In this document: positions 32,920 to 42,501 of the stretch, one piece after another
Position numbering within the stretch: position 1 is the first letter of the stretch
Layout: each line of letters opens with the position of its first letter
From: G965220075 sp965220075
Lineage (GTDB): Bacteria > Chloroflexota > UBA11872
Assembly: GCA_965220075.1 (NCBI GenBank)
Contig: OZ244806.1
Location: forward strand, 558,001-622,000
Direction of reading: 5' to 3'
DNA length: 64,000 nucleotides
Translations under genes and position numbers: made by a program
The notes under the pieces: generated by a model
What the model was told of the DNA's origin: nothing
Database searches by the model: none
What the model saw: the letters and a program-made list of their open reading frames with translations, nothing else

Positions 32920-34824
32920 GTGTGTGGAATCGTGGGCGTTCTCGATCTGGAGGGCGCCGCCCCGCCGGACCCCGCGACCCTGGAGGCGATGGCCGCTACG
33001 CTCGACCATCGCGGGCCGGATGGCTGCGGCGTCTTCATCCAGGCGCCTATCGCTCTGGCCATGCGCCGCCTCAGCATCATCGATCTGGAAGGCGGCGACC
33101 AGCCGATCGGCAACGAAGATGGATCGGTACAAATCGTCTTCAACGGCGAGATCTACAACTACGCCGAGCTTCGCCGCGAGCTGCGGGCGCACGGACACAT
33201 CTTTCGCACCCAGTCGGACACCGAAACCGTGGTCCACGCATACGAGCAATGGGGGCGCGAATTCCTTTCCCGCCTCAACGGCATGTTCGCCTTCGCCTTG
33301 TGGGACGCGCGGGCGCGCCGTCTTCTGCTGGCTCGCGACCGGGCCGGCATCAAGCCGCTCTACTACAGCCTCGCTGAAAACCGCCTGATCTTTGGATCCG
33401 AGCTGAAGGCCTTGCTCGCCCACCCGTCGATCAGCCGCAGTCTCGACCTTGAAGCCCTGTCGCACTATCTCTCGCTGGAATACGTGCCCGCGCCCAAGAG
33501 CATCATCCGCGGCGTATCGAAGTTGCGTCCCGGCCACTCTCTCGAAGTCGTGGACGGCCGCATAGCGGAGCGCCCGTATTGGGACTTCGATCTCACGGAG
33601 TCCGAACGTCACGGCGACGCGCGCCCCATCGCGCAGTGCGCGCACGCGCTGCGCGAGGTTCTCAGCCGCGCCGTCGAGCGCGAGATGGTCAGCGACGTCC
33701 CGGTCGGCGTCCTCCTCAGCGGTGGGCTCGACTCGAGCAGCGTCGCGGCCTTCATGACAGAGCATTCCAGCCAGCCCGTCCAGAGCTTCTCGATCACGTT
33801 TGCGGAGTCCTCGTTCGACGAGGGCGCCCACGCGCGCCGCGTCGCGAATCACCTGGGAACCCAGCACCATGAGCTTCGCCTGGCGCCCGCGGCGCTCATG
33901 GACATAGTCCCCATCCTCGCGCCGCATCTGGACGAGCCCTTCGCCGACCCCTCGATCGTGCCCACCTACATGGTCAGCCGCTTCGCCCGCGAGCGCGTCA
34001 AGGTCGTGCTGGGCGGCGACGGCGGCGATGAAGCGCTGGCCGGCTACTCCACTCTCCAGGCCCACCGCCTCGCGCCGTTCTACCGCGCAATCCCGCGAGC
34101 TATTCGCCAAGCTCTCGTCGAGCCGGCCGTGAGCCGCATTCCGGTGTCGCAGGACTACCTGTCGCTCGATTTCAAGCTCGGCCGCTTCATTCGCGGCGCC
34201 GATCAGCCTCCCGGCGTCCAGCACCAAATGTGGACCGGCGCCTTCTATGAGGGAGACAAGGACGCCGTACTGGCGCCCGCGGTACAGGCCGAGGTCGACC
34301 GCGGCGCGCTCGAACGCCTGATCGGGGCCGTTCAATCCGACAGCGGCGCCGCGCACCCGCTCAACCGCATTCTCTATCAGGACGTGAAGCTCTACCTGGA
34401 GGGCGACATCCTTACCAAGGTGGATCGAGCCAGCATGGCGGTCTCGCTCGAGGCGCGCGTGCCGTTCCTCAACGTCGAGGTCCTGGACTTCGTCGCGCGA
34501 ACCCCCATCAACCGCAAGCTCCGCGGCTTCCGGCGAAAGTTCCTCCTTCGCGAAGCGATGCGGGGTCTCCTGCCGCCTGAGATCATCGGCCGCCGCAAGC
34601 AGGGCTTCAGCGTCCCGGTGGCCGCCTGGCTTTGCGGTGATCTGAAGGGTTTCGCGCTCGACTACCTCAACGAGGGACGAATTCGACGTGAAGGTCTGTT
34701 TTCGCCGGCCTTTGTCAGCCGGCTCCTCGCGGAGCACTTCGAGCGCAGACGCAACAATGCCAAGATGCTATGGACGTTGCTGATGTTTCAGCTTTGGCGT
34801 GAGCAGTGGCTGGAACCGAATTGA
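32920..34824 (+). CDS. asnB: Glutamine-hydrolysing asparagine synthetase family protein
   Basis: A 634-residue two-domain amidotransferase. The class II glutaminase domain begins with Cys2 (MCGIVGVLDLEG, GTG start) and has LDHRGPDGCG and RLSIIDLEGGDQP. The synthetase domain has the ATP pyrophosphatase loop LLSGGLDSSSVAAF (about residue 265), YMVSRFARERVKVVLGGDGGDEALAGY and KVDRASMAVSLEARVPFLN. Such AsnB homologues in polysaccharide clusters often amidate uronic acids or other sugar carboxylates rather than making free asparagine. That is a reasonable inference here because genes for glycan synthesis flank it on both sides. Confidence 0.9.
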   Translation: MCGIVGVLDLEGAAPPDPATLEAMAATLDHRGPDGCGVFIQAPIALAMRRLSIIDLEGGDQPIGNEDGSVQIVFNGEIYNYAELRRELRAHGHIFRTQSDTETVVHAYEQWGREFLSRLNGMFAFALWDARARRLLLARDRAGIKPLYYSLAENRLIFGSELKALLAHPSISRSLDLEALSHYLSLEYVPAPKSIIRGVSKLRPGHSLEVVDGRIAERPYWDFDLTESERHGDARPIAQCAHALREVLSRAVEREMVSDVPVGVLLSGGLDSSSVAAFMTEHSSQPVQSFSITFAESSFDEGAHARRVANHLGTQHHELRLAPAALMDIVPILAPHLDEPFADPSIVPTYMVSRFARERVKVVLGGDGGDEALAGYSTLQAHRLAPFYRAIPRAIRQALVEPAVSRIPVSQDYLSLDFKLGRFIRGADQPPGVQHQMWTGAFYEGDKDAVLAPAVQAEVDRGALERLIGAVQSDSGAAHPLNRILYQDVKLYLEGDILTKVDRASMAVSLEARVPFLNVEVLDFVARTPINRKLRGFRRKFLLREAMRGLLPPEIIGRRKQGFSVPVAAWLCGDLKGFALDYLNEGRIRREGLFSPAFVSRLLAEHFERRRNNAKMLWTLLMFQLWREQWLEPN

Positions 34825-34879
34825 GCCGGTCTGATCTGTCGATGAAGAACGCCGCAAGATTCCGCGGAGTCGTGCTGCC

Positions 34880-35734
34880 GTGATCTCGGGCGTATCGGTC
34901 GTCATCCCGGCCTACAACGAGGCTCAGGCCGTCGCCGCGGTGGTGCGCGATTTCCGCCGCACGCTCGAGGCCGGCGGCGTGCCGCACGAGATTCTGGTGG
35001 TCGACGACGGATCGACCGACGGAACCGCGGGCGCAGCGCGTGAAGCCGGCGCTCAGATCGTGCCTTCGCCCGCCAACTTAGGATATGGCCTCTCCCTGCG
35101 CCGCGGCATTCTGCGCGCCGCCCACGAGTACGTTCTGATCTGCGACGCCGACGGAACCTACCCGGCCGAGAGCGCCCGTCAGCTGATTCAACAGGCGGAG
35201 CACATGGACATGGTCGTGGCCGCGCGCACCGGCAGGCGCTTCCGGGGCCGCGGGCTGCGTGCCCTCGCACGCGCGGCGCTGCAGCTCATTTCCGGCTTCG
35301 CGGTCGGACGGCGCGTGCCCGACGTCAACTCCGGCTTCCGCATATTTCGCAAGGACCTGGTGCTCCGCTACTTCGGTTTCCTGAGTCCCGGCTTTTCCTT
35401 CACCACGGGACTCACCCTGGCCATGATGAGCGACGCGCTCGCCGTCGGCTTTGTCCCGATCGAGTACCGCAAGCGCATCGGGCGCTCCAAGGTGCGCGCC
35501 GTCCGCGACACCCTCCGCACCCTGCAGATTCTGGTGCAGGCCACGGTGCGCCATAACCCGATAAAACTGTTCCTCGCGATCGCCGCGCTGGTCTGGTCGG
35601 CGGCGCTGGCGTTCCTGATCCTCTGGCTCGTGCTGGGTCCCGTCGCCTTTGGCCTGCTGGCCGCCGCGAGCCTGCTGGTCGGGATTCAGATCTTCAGTCT
35701 GGGCCCGCTCGCCGAGGTTCTGCGCGCCCGCTGA
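34880..35734 (+). CDS. Family 2 glycosyltransferase, DPM1/polyprenyl-phosphate type
   Basis: A 284-residue GT-A enzyme with GTG start: VSVVIPAYNEAQAVAAVVRDF, ILVVDDGSTDGT, ANLGYGLSLRRGIL and the metal motif LICDADGTYP (DAD, about residue 93). VPDVNSGFRIFRKDLVLRYFGFLSPGFSF is typical of dolichyl-phosphate mannosyl- or glucosyl-transferase relatives. Two C-terminal membrane helices (LFLAIAALVWSAALAFLILWL and FGLLAAASLLVGIQIFSLG) anchor it. It lies 55 bases downstream of asnB and probably shares its transcript. Confidence 0.9.
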   Translation: MISGVSVVIPAYNEAQAVAAVVRDFRRTLEAGGVPHEILVVDDGSTDGTAGAAREAGAQIVPSPANLGYGLSLRRGILRAAHEYVLICDADGTYPAESARQLIQQAEHMDMVVAARTGRRFRGRGLRALARAALQLISGFAVGRRVPDVNSGFRIFRKDLVLRYFGFLSPGFSFTTGLTLAMMSDALAVGFVPIEYRKRIGRSKVRAVRDTLRTLQILVQATVRHNPIKLFLAIAALVWSAALAFLILWLVLGPVAFGLLAAASLLVGIQIFSLGPLAEVLRAR

Positions 35735-35740
35735 TTGCGC

Positions 35741-36766
35741 CTAGCGGGGCGTTCCCGCCTTGGGTCGCGATCCCAGCAGGCCGCGCAGGAACGAAACGCC
35801 GTAGACCAGATGGGTGGCTACGATGCCGGGCGCCACGGCGAGGCCGATCGACGGGCGCCCGGACTTCAGCGCGGCATCGATGCCGCTGATCGCCAGCGCC
35901 GCGAGGTAGATCGCCATGCTCCACCTGTGCAGCGCGCCCAACCGGCTGCTGCGCGCGTCCAGCAGCCACCCCAGCGTCATCCAGAGCGACCAGGCGCTGG
36001 GAATGAAGTAGTGCGGGCGCAGCGAGGTCGCGGGCAATCGTTTGGCGAAGAACCCGCGGTGCCTGCCGTACGCCTCCACCTGACGCATATGGCCGCCAAT
36101 CAAGGGTCTCCGGTGGTGAAACACCAGCGCGTCGGGCTCGTAGACGATCCGCCCGCCGCGCTCCACCAGCTCGAGGCACAGCTTGGTGTCCTCGCCCGGG
36201 TAGAAAGCGCCGTCGAAGCCCCCGGCCGCCTCGAACGCCGACCGGCGAACCACGAGATTCATCGACGGATAGTCGTCTACGTCCCGCCTGGCTTCTTGCG
36301 TATAGCGGTACCGCAGGCCCGCCGAGCCCATCCATGACGCGTACACCCAACCCGAAGCCTGCTCCCAGAAGCCGTCGTCCGGCGGCGTGACCCCCGGCCC
36401 TCCCACCGCCACCACGTCATCGCTGGCGAGGTTCGCCAGTGCGGCCTTCAGCCAGCCGCGCGACGGATAGGCGTCGTCATCCAGGAAAGCCAGAATCTCG
36501 CCGCGCGCGTGCTCAGTGCCCAGGTTGCGCTTCTCGGACGGCCCTGTCTCACCGCTCGCGAAGAACCGCATGCGCTCGTCGTCGACGTCGTGGGGCTCGT
36601 GCAGCACCCCCACCACTTCCCAGCTCGGCTCGTCGATCGCGCGGATGGCCTCCAGCGCCTGGGCGAGGTACTCGCCGGGCTCGTTCGCCACGATGATGAT
36701 GCTGACAGCCGGGTTCACACTCGACACGGCGCCATTGCGCAACTGATCTCGGCGGGCACTCGCCAC
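35741..36766 (-). CDS. Family 2 glycosyltransferase with C-terminal membrane region
   Basis: A 341-residue enzyme. The GT-A core has VSIIIVANEPGEYLAQALEAIRAI, an EKRNLGTEHARGEILAFLDDDAYPSRGWL segment with the DDD metal site (about residue 96), and FEAAGGFDGAFYPGEDTKLCLELVERG, the acceptor-side motif of mycofactocin- or rhamnosyl-type transferases. The C-terminal 100 residues contain three hydrophobic segments. It ends seven bases from the convergent glycosyltransferase gene. The frame start at 36766 could be replaced by a start about 14 codons later (before NPAVSIII). Confidence 0.87.
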   Translation of the reverse strand: MASARRDQLRNGAVSSVNPAVSIIIVANEPGEYLAQALEAIRAIDEPSWEVVGVLHEPHDVDDERMRFFASGETGPSEKRNLGTEHARGEILAFLDDDAYPSRGWLKAALANLASDDVVAVGGPGVTPPDDGFWEQASGWVYASWMGSAGLRYRYTQEARRDVDDYPSMNLVVRRSAFEAAGGFDGAFYPGEDTKLCLELVERGGRIVYEPDALVFHHRRPLIGGHMRQVEAYGRHRGFFAKRLPATSLRPHYFIPSAWSLWMTLGWLLDARSSRLGALHRWSMAIYLAALAISGIDAALKSGRPSIGLAVAPGIVATHLVYGVSFLRGLLGSRPKAGTPR

Positions 36767-36823
36767 TCAGTCTACCCAGCTAGTCCGGACGGACTCGCCT
36801 GTCTGATTCGGCGGGCCCGCTTC

Positions 36824-37894
36824 TCATTCCCAGTCCAGGATGATCTTGCCCGCCGTGGCGCTGTCCGCCAGGGAAAACGCCTCCTGCGCCTGCCCGTGCG
36901 GGAAGTGGTTCGTGACTAGGTCCTTGATCGGCAGCTCGTGGCGGCGCACGAAGGCCAGCATGTCTTCCCACTCGTGCATCTTGAAAATCCATGACCCGCG
37001 CAGGGTCACCTCTTTCCAAATCCAGTAATCCCACCCCGAGCTCGGGACGATGGTGTGATCCGAGCCGATGCCGACCTCGACGTACGTGCCGTGCGCGCGC
37101 AGCGCCTCGATTGCCGTCGTGCGCGCGGGTGGCGCCCCGCTCGTCTCGATCGCGCCGTGAACGCCGCTCCCTCTCACGCCGCTCCCCCCGCCGAACTCGC
37201 GAATCCGGTCGAGCGCATCCGGATCGGCGGCGTTAACCACCGCCTCGGCGCCCGCATTGCGCGCGAGCTCCAGCCGGCTTTCCTGCACGTCGACGCCGAC
37301 CACCGACGCGCCGAAGGCTCGCCCCACCATCACCGAGTAGAGCCCCACCGGCCCCAGGCCGGAAACCAGCAGCGTGGCGTCGCCCGAAGTGCCGGTCTTG
37401 CGCACCGCTCCGTACGCCGTGCCCACGTTGCAGGACAGCAAGGTTCCCTCCGTGAAGTCGAAGTCGTCCGGCAGCGGCAGCGCATAGCGGGCGGGAACCA
37501 CCACGTACTGCGCGTCGGCGCCGTGCTGGCTGCGCACGCGCGGGAACATCTCGTCGCAGAACCCCGGCTCGCCGCGCTGGCAGTACTGGCAGTGACCGCA
37601 TCCCATGTGGTGGTAGATCACCACTCGGTCGCCCACGGACGGATAGGTCACCCCGCGCCCCACCTCGTCGACCACGCCCACTCCCTCATGGCCGATCGCA
37701 AACCGGTTCAGACCCTTTGCCTGCCTCTCCGCCGCGCTCATCCGGTAGTGATGCAGATCGCTCCCGCACACCGCCGATTGCACGGTTCGAACGCGAATCT
37801 CGTCGGGACCAGGCTCCTCCAGCGGAACCTCGCGCAGCTCGACCTGTCGATCGCCCACGCAGATCACGCAATGCATGACATCCGTTTGCACCAT
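36824..37894 (-). CDS. Zinc-dependent medium-chain alcohol/polyol dehydrogenase
   Basis: A 356-residue MDR-family enzyme. Catalytic zinc ligands are Cys43 (AVCGSDLHHY) and His69-Glu70 (AIGHEGVG). The structural zinc site has Cys99, Cys102, Cys105 and Cys113 (GCGHCQYCQRGEPGFC). The NAD(P)-binding Rossmann motif SGLGPVGLYSVMVGRAFGASVVGVDV lies near residue 178. It resembles sorbitol, threonine and galactitol-phosphate dehydrogenases; the substrate is unassigned. It lies upstream of the glycosyltransferase on the same strand, and 60 bases from the start of repeated IS5-end sequences. Confidence 0.9.
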   Translation of the reverse strand: MVQTDVMHCVICVGDRQVELREVPLEEPGPDEIRVRTVQSAVCGSDLHHYRMSAAERQAKGLNRFAIGHEGVGVVDEVGRGVTYPSVGDRVVIYHHMGCGHCQYCQRGEPGFCDEMFPRVRSQHGADAQYVVVPARYALPLPDDFDFTEGTLLSCNVGTAYGAVRKTGTSGDATLLVSGLGPVGLYSVMVGRAFGASVVGVDVQESRLELARNAGAEAVVNAADPDALDRIREFGGGSGVRGSGVHGAIETSGAPPARTTAIEALRAHGTYVEVGIGSDHTIVPSSGWDYWIWKEVTLRGSWIFKMHEWEDMLAFVRRHELPIKDLVTNHFPHGQAQEAFSLADSATAGKIILDWE

Positions 37895-37981
37895 TGCCTT
37901 GCTCCCTCGCGCGCCAGCGGGCCGACATTCCGCGCGCCGCTGCTACCGGCAGCGGAGACCTTTGCGTAACCCCTCGTCATT
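37895..37981. repeat. Solo copy of the IS5 terminal motif
   Basis: A lone GGAGACCTTTGCGTAA copy is found at 37954-37969, in the same orientation as the two copies that follow at 37991 and 38081. Nothing else is seen in this short gap between the dehydrogenase and the IS region. Confidence 0.55.
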
Positions 37982-38080
37982 CCCGCGCACGGAGACGTTT
38001 GCATAACCCGGTCAGGCCAAGGATGTCCGGGGAGAACCCCGCTCGGTTCCAGGTTGGGTGGGGGCTGGATTCCCGCGTGC
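37982..38080 (+). repeat. Left inverted arm flanking the IS5 element
   Basis: This 99-base arm matches the reverse complement of 39274-39371 at roughly nine positions in ten by hand alignment. It opens with CCCGCG, contains the terminal-like motif GGAGACGTTTGCATAACC at 37991, and ends CCCGCGTGC just before the IS end. It is either an outer, longer terminal repeat of the element or one of a pair of small derived elements. Confidence 0.75.
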
Positions 38081-39273
38081 GGAGACCTTTGAATAATTGG
38101 GGATGGAGCGCGTGGGGAGGGGCATCGGCAACGCCTGGAGGCCGGCGCGGCGTCCGGTCGGGCGGGCCGGCACGAGATCCCGTGCCGCGGGACCCCGCGC
38201 GAGGCGCACTGGTCCCGCGGTCAGCCCGCGGCCCAGGCCAAAGTGTCCGCTTTGCGCAGGTTGTAGGCCATGAGCTTGAACCACAGCTCCACGGTGTTGC
38301 GCCCCAGCCCGCGGTAGCGCACCCGCTGGTAGCCATAGCTGCGCTTGAGGGTGCCGAAGACCTTCTCCACCAGCGCCCGGCGGGGCGCGATGAGGGCGTT
38401 GCGTCGCTGCTGCCAGGAGGGGAGGGCCTGCTGATGCTTGTGGGAGCGGTGCATGATCCGGTCGTTGATCCCCTGGGCCTGCAGCCACCGGCGCCGGCGC
38501 CTGGACTCGTAGGCCCGATCGCCGTACACCGCCCGCTCATCCCCGCTCACCAAGGCGTCGGCCACCTCGCTCTCGTAAACGTTGGCGGGGGTCAACACGG
38601 CCCGCCGCACCAGGCCCGTGTCCTCGTCCACCCCCAGATGCACCTTGTAGCCGAAGTGGGAGCGGGTGCCCCGCCCCCGCTGGGTCCACGCCGCCTCCGG
38701 GTCGGTGGTGCTCGGCGCCCCGCGCCCCGCCGCCAGCGGCGGCCGCCGCACCTGCGCCGCCACCAGCGTGGCATCCAGCAGCGTGCCGTGCTTCATCACC
38801 AGGCCCTGTGCGTCCAGTTGCGCCGCCAGTTCCGTAAACAACGGCGCGCTGAGCCCGTCGACCTCCAACGCCTGACGAAAGCGGCTGATGGTCGAATGGT
38901 CCGGCGTGGCGTCCTGCAGGCCCAGCCCCACGAAGCGGCGAAATGAGAGTCGGTCGCCCAGCGCCTCTTCCATCTGCGGGTCCGAGAGGCTGTACCACTG
39001 CTGGAGCAGCAGCACCTTCACCATCAGCAGCGGGGGATAGCTGGGCCGCCCGCGGGCGGCGGCGTGCACGCCGGCCACGACCTGCCCGAGCCGCTCCCAG
39101 TCCACCGCGTCGTCGATCCGCTCCAGCCGCTGGTTCTGGCCCAGCGTCTCCGACACCAACGCTTCCGCGAGCGACGGCCGGCCCATGTCCCGGTGCATTC
39201 AACCCGCTCCACAATCGTCAGGATGGCGCCACCTAATTTTCCGCCCCGCCCCCGGATTTACGCAAAGGTCTCC
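38081..39273 (-). mobile_element. IS5-family insertion sequence, about 1.19 kb
   Basis: The element is bounded by imperfect inverted repeats. The left end is GGAGACCTTTGAATAATTGG at 38081; the right end, read on the other strand from 39273, is GGAGACCTTTGCGTAAATCC. It contains one intact transposase gene and short non-coding ends (140 and 75 bases). The length is normal for IS5. Because longer inverted arms with a similar motif lie just outside, the functional ends could instead be 37991 and 39363. Confidence 0.75.
38221..39198 (-). CDS. IS5-family DDE transposase
   Basis: A 325-residue transposase. The N-terminal DUF772-type DNA-binding domain reads PPLLMVKVLLLQQWYSLSDPQMEEALGDRLSFRRFVGL. 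The DDE catalytic domain has the first Asp in GTLLDATLV (about residue 142), the second in AVYGDRAYES (about 225) and the Glu in ALVEKVFGTLKRSYGYQRVRYRGL (about 280), the signature Y-R-E pattern of IS5. No frameshift or internal stop is seen, so it may be active. The ATG at 39198 is used; a start four codons later is possible. Confidence 0.93.
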   Translation of the reverse strand: MHRDMGRPSLAEALVSETLGQNQRLERIDDAVDWERLGQVVAGVHAAARGRPSYPPLLMVKVLLLQQWYSLSDPQMEEALGDRLSFRRFVGLGLQDATPDHSTISRFRQALEVDGLSAPLFTELAAQLDAQGLVMKHGTLLDATLVAAQVRRPPLAAGRGAPSTTDPEAAWTQRGRGTRSHFGYKVHLGVDEDTGLVRRAVLTPANVYESEVADALVSGDERAVYGDRAYESRRRRRWLQAQGINDRIMHRSHKHQQALPSWQQRRNALIAPRRALVEKVFGTLKRSYGYQRVRYRGLGRNTVELWFKLMAYNLRKADTLAWAAG

Positions 39274-39371
39274 GCACGCGGGAATCTAGGCCCCACCGAA
39301 CCTGGAACCGCACAGGGTTCTCCCCGGACATCCTTAGCCTGGCCGGGTTATGCAAACGTCTCCAACGCGGG
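39274..39371 (-). repeat. Right inverted arm flanking the IS5 element
   Basis: Reverse-complement partner of 37982-38080. It carries the motif GGAGACGTTTGCATAACC on the minus strand, ending at 39363. Small differences from the left arm are scattered, so the two copies have diverged or were never identical. The remaining bases to 39472 hold no gene. Confidence 0.75.
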
Positions 39372-39472
39372 CACCATAGCGGGCGCGCCGCTGGCGGTAA
39401 ACCCGCTCGCGCCGGGTCTTGGGTTCGAGCGTTCGGAGATCCGCTGTGACGCCGGCTCGGGCGCCCGATCTC

Positions 39473-40624
39473 TCAGATTTCCGCCGGGCCGCCGTCTCGA
39501 TACTTCAGCATCGCCGGCCCGTCGGCCGGTCCCTCGGCCTGCCAGGCGCGCGCCTTCGTTTCATTCAACCTGATGCCCAGACCGGCCTCCTCTGGCGGGA
39601 GCGCGTAGCCCCCTTCGATCCGCGGCCCACCGTCGAAGAGCTCCCGCAGGCGCGGCTCGAACGGCCACACCACTTCTTGAATCGCGAAGTTGGGCAGCGC
39701 GAAGTCCACGTGCAGGCTCGCCATCGTGTTCACGGGGCTCTGCGGATTATGCGGGGCCAGCTGGATCAGATGCGTGTCCGCGACCGCGCCGATCTTCCAC
39801 ACCTCGCTTATGCCGCCCGCGTGCGCGACGTCCGGCTGCAGGTAATCGACCAGCTCACCCTCGATGATTGGCTGCATGGCCCAGCGATGGACCAGCCGCT
39901 CGCCCGTCGCCAGCGGCACGCGCACTTGATCCCTGATCGTGCGCAGCGGCGCCACCGCCTCGGGGCGGGTGGGCTCCTCGAGGAAGTACGGATCGAGCCC
40001 CTCCAGGCGTTTCGCCAGGTCCACGAACTCGACCGGGCGCAGCCGTCCGTGCGTCTCGATCAGCAGCTCGAAGTCGGCGCCTACGAACTCGCGGGCGGCG
40101 GCCGTCACGCGCGCCGCCCGCTTGGACGCCTCGCGCGTGTCGAATCCCTCGGCCTGCTCCTCCGGACCCTCGATCGGCATGAACTTGGCGGCCGTCCATC
40201 CCGCCTCCATCACTGGGCCGAAGGCCTCCGCCGCGTCCTCCGGCCGGACCGCGCGGCAGTGCGTGTAGCACCACACTCGCTCCCGCAGCGGGCCGCCCAG
40301 CAGCCGGTGTATGGGTAAGCCGGCCGCCTGGCCGGCGATGTCCCAAAGTGCCACGTCAATCCCGGCCAGCGCTCCCATCTGCACTGATCCGGTACGGCGC
40401 CGGTCGGAGAGAAAGAGCCGCTGCCAGACGTACTCCCGCCGCAGTGGGTCCTCCCCGATCAGGAGGTCGCCCCAGTCCGCGACGGTTTGCCGCACCGCTC
40501 GCTCGCGGCCCATCAGAGTCGCCTCGCCCAGTCCGGTCAGCCCCAGGTCGGTCCGTACCAGCACGAATACGTAGCTGCGCCCCGGATTCGGCACCACGAT
40601 CGTGTCCACCGCTGTGATCCGCAT
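39473..40624 (-). CDS. Enolase-superfamily dehydratase (mandelate racemase/muconate lactonizing type)
   Basis: A 383-residue protein from ATG 40624 (MRITAVDTIVV); the frame upstream is low-complexity. The N-terminal capping domain is followed by the barrel with metal ligands Glu190 (LLIETHGR, with His192), Glu216/217 (YFLEEP) and Glu242 (ATGER), and the catalytic His292 in QLAPHNPQSP. The pattern is that of galactonate/mannonate dehydratase relatives, which dehydrate sugar acids. The first ligand appears as Glu rather than the more usual Asp. These paralogues are abundant in SAR202-type Chloroflexota. Confidence 0.9.
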   Translation of the reverse strand: MRITAVDTIVVPNPGRSYVFVLVRTDLGLTGLGEATLMGRERAVRQTVADWGDLLIGEDPLRREYVWQRLFLSDRRRTGSVQMGALAGIDVALWDIAGQAAGLPIHRLLGGPLRERVWCYTHCRAVRPEDAAEAFGPVMEAGWTAAKFMPIEGPEEQAEGFDTREASKRAARVTAAAREFVGADFELLIETHGRLRPVEFVDLAKRLEGLDPYFLEEPTRPEAVAPLRTIRDQVRVPLATGERLVHRWAMQPIIEGELVDYLQPDVAHAGGISEVWKIGAVADTHLIQLAPHNPQSPVNTMASLHVDFALPNFAIQEVVWPFEPRLRELFDGGPRIEGGYALPPEEAGLGIRLNETKARAWQAEGPADGPAMLKYRDGGPAEI

Positions 40625-40746
40625 CTTCGCCCTCCCCGGCCGCTGCGGCCCGATCCTGCCACCTCGGGCGCGCCGCGTCCCAGCAGGCGCCGGAAAGCTC
40701 CCGTGCCTCACGGCCGCACCGCTCGACGCCTGTGATTTTGGTGTTA

Positions 40747-40770
40747 CAAATAAACTATTTTATCTATTTG
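40747..40770. promoter_or_regulatory. AT-rich imperfect palindrome, possible operator
   Basis: CAAATA (40747-40752) and TATTTG (40765-40770) are inverted around a 12-base AT-rich centre; eight of twelve positions per half-site pair. It overlaps the -35 box of the candidate promoter below and stands out in a GC-rich genome. It could bind a MarR- or TetR-type repressor of the exporter. Confidence 0.35.
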
Positions 40771-40795
40771 AACTTTTTCACTCATTCGCTACACT
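40768..40795 (+). promoter_or_regulatory. Candidate sigma-70 promoter of the MFS exporter
   Basis: TTGAAC (40768-40773) and TACACT (40790-40795) are 16 bases apart, about 85 bases upstream of the exporter ATG. Both boxes match consensus at four or five of six positions. Confidence 0.4.
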
Positions 40796-40879
40796 GGCAG
40801 GCGCTCGATCTCATTCGATCCCGTCGTGAGAGTCGCCGCTTCCGGCCGCTCCGGGCCTCGCGCGGCGCCCCGGTCCACT

Positions 40880-42484
<1,605 letters not shown>

Positions 42485-42501
42485 GTCCAAGCGGCCGTGA
42501 T

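Noticed and set aside
31561..34737. A continuous 1058-codon minus-strand frame
   Set aside because: Only the last 378 codons (from GTG 32697 with a strong ribosome binding site) form a DUF362 protein. The upstream two thirds are antisense to asnB, whose own frame has clear family motifs.
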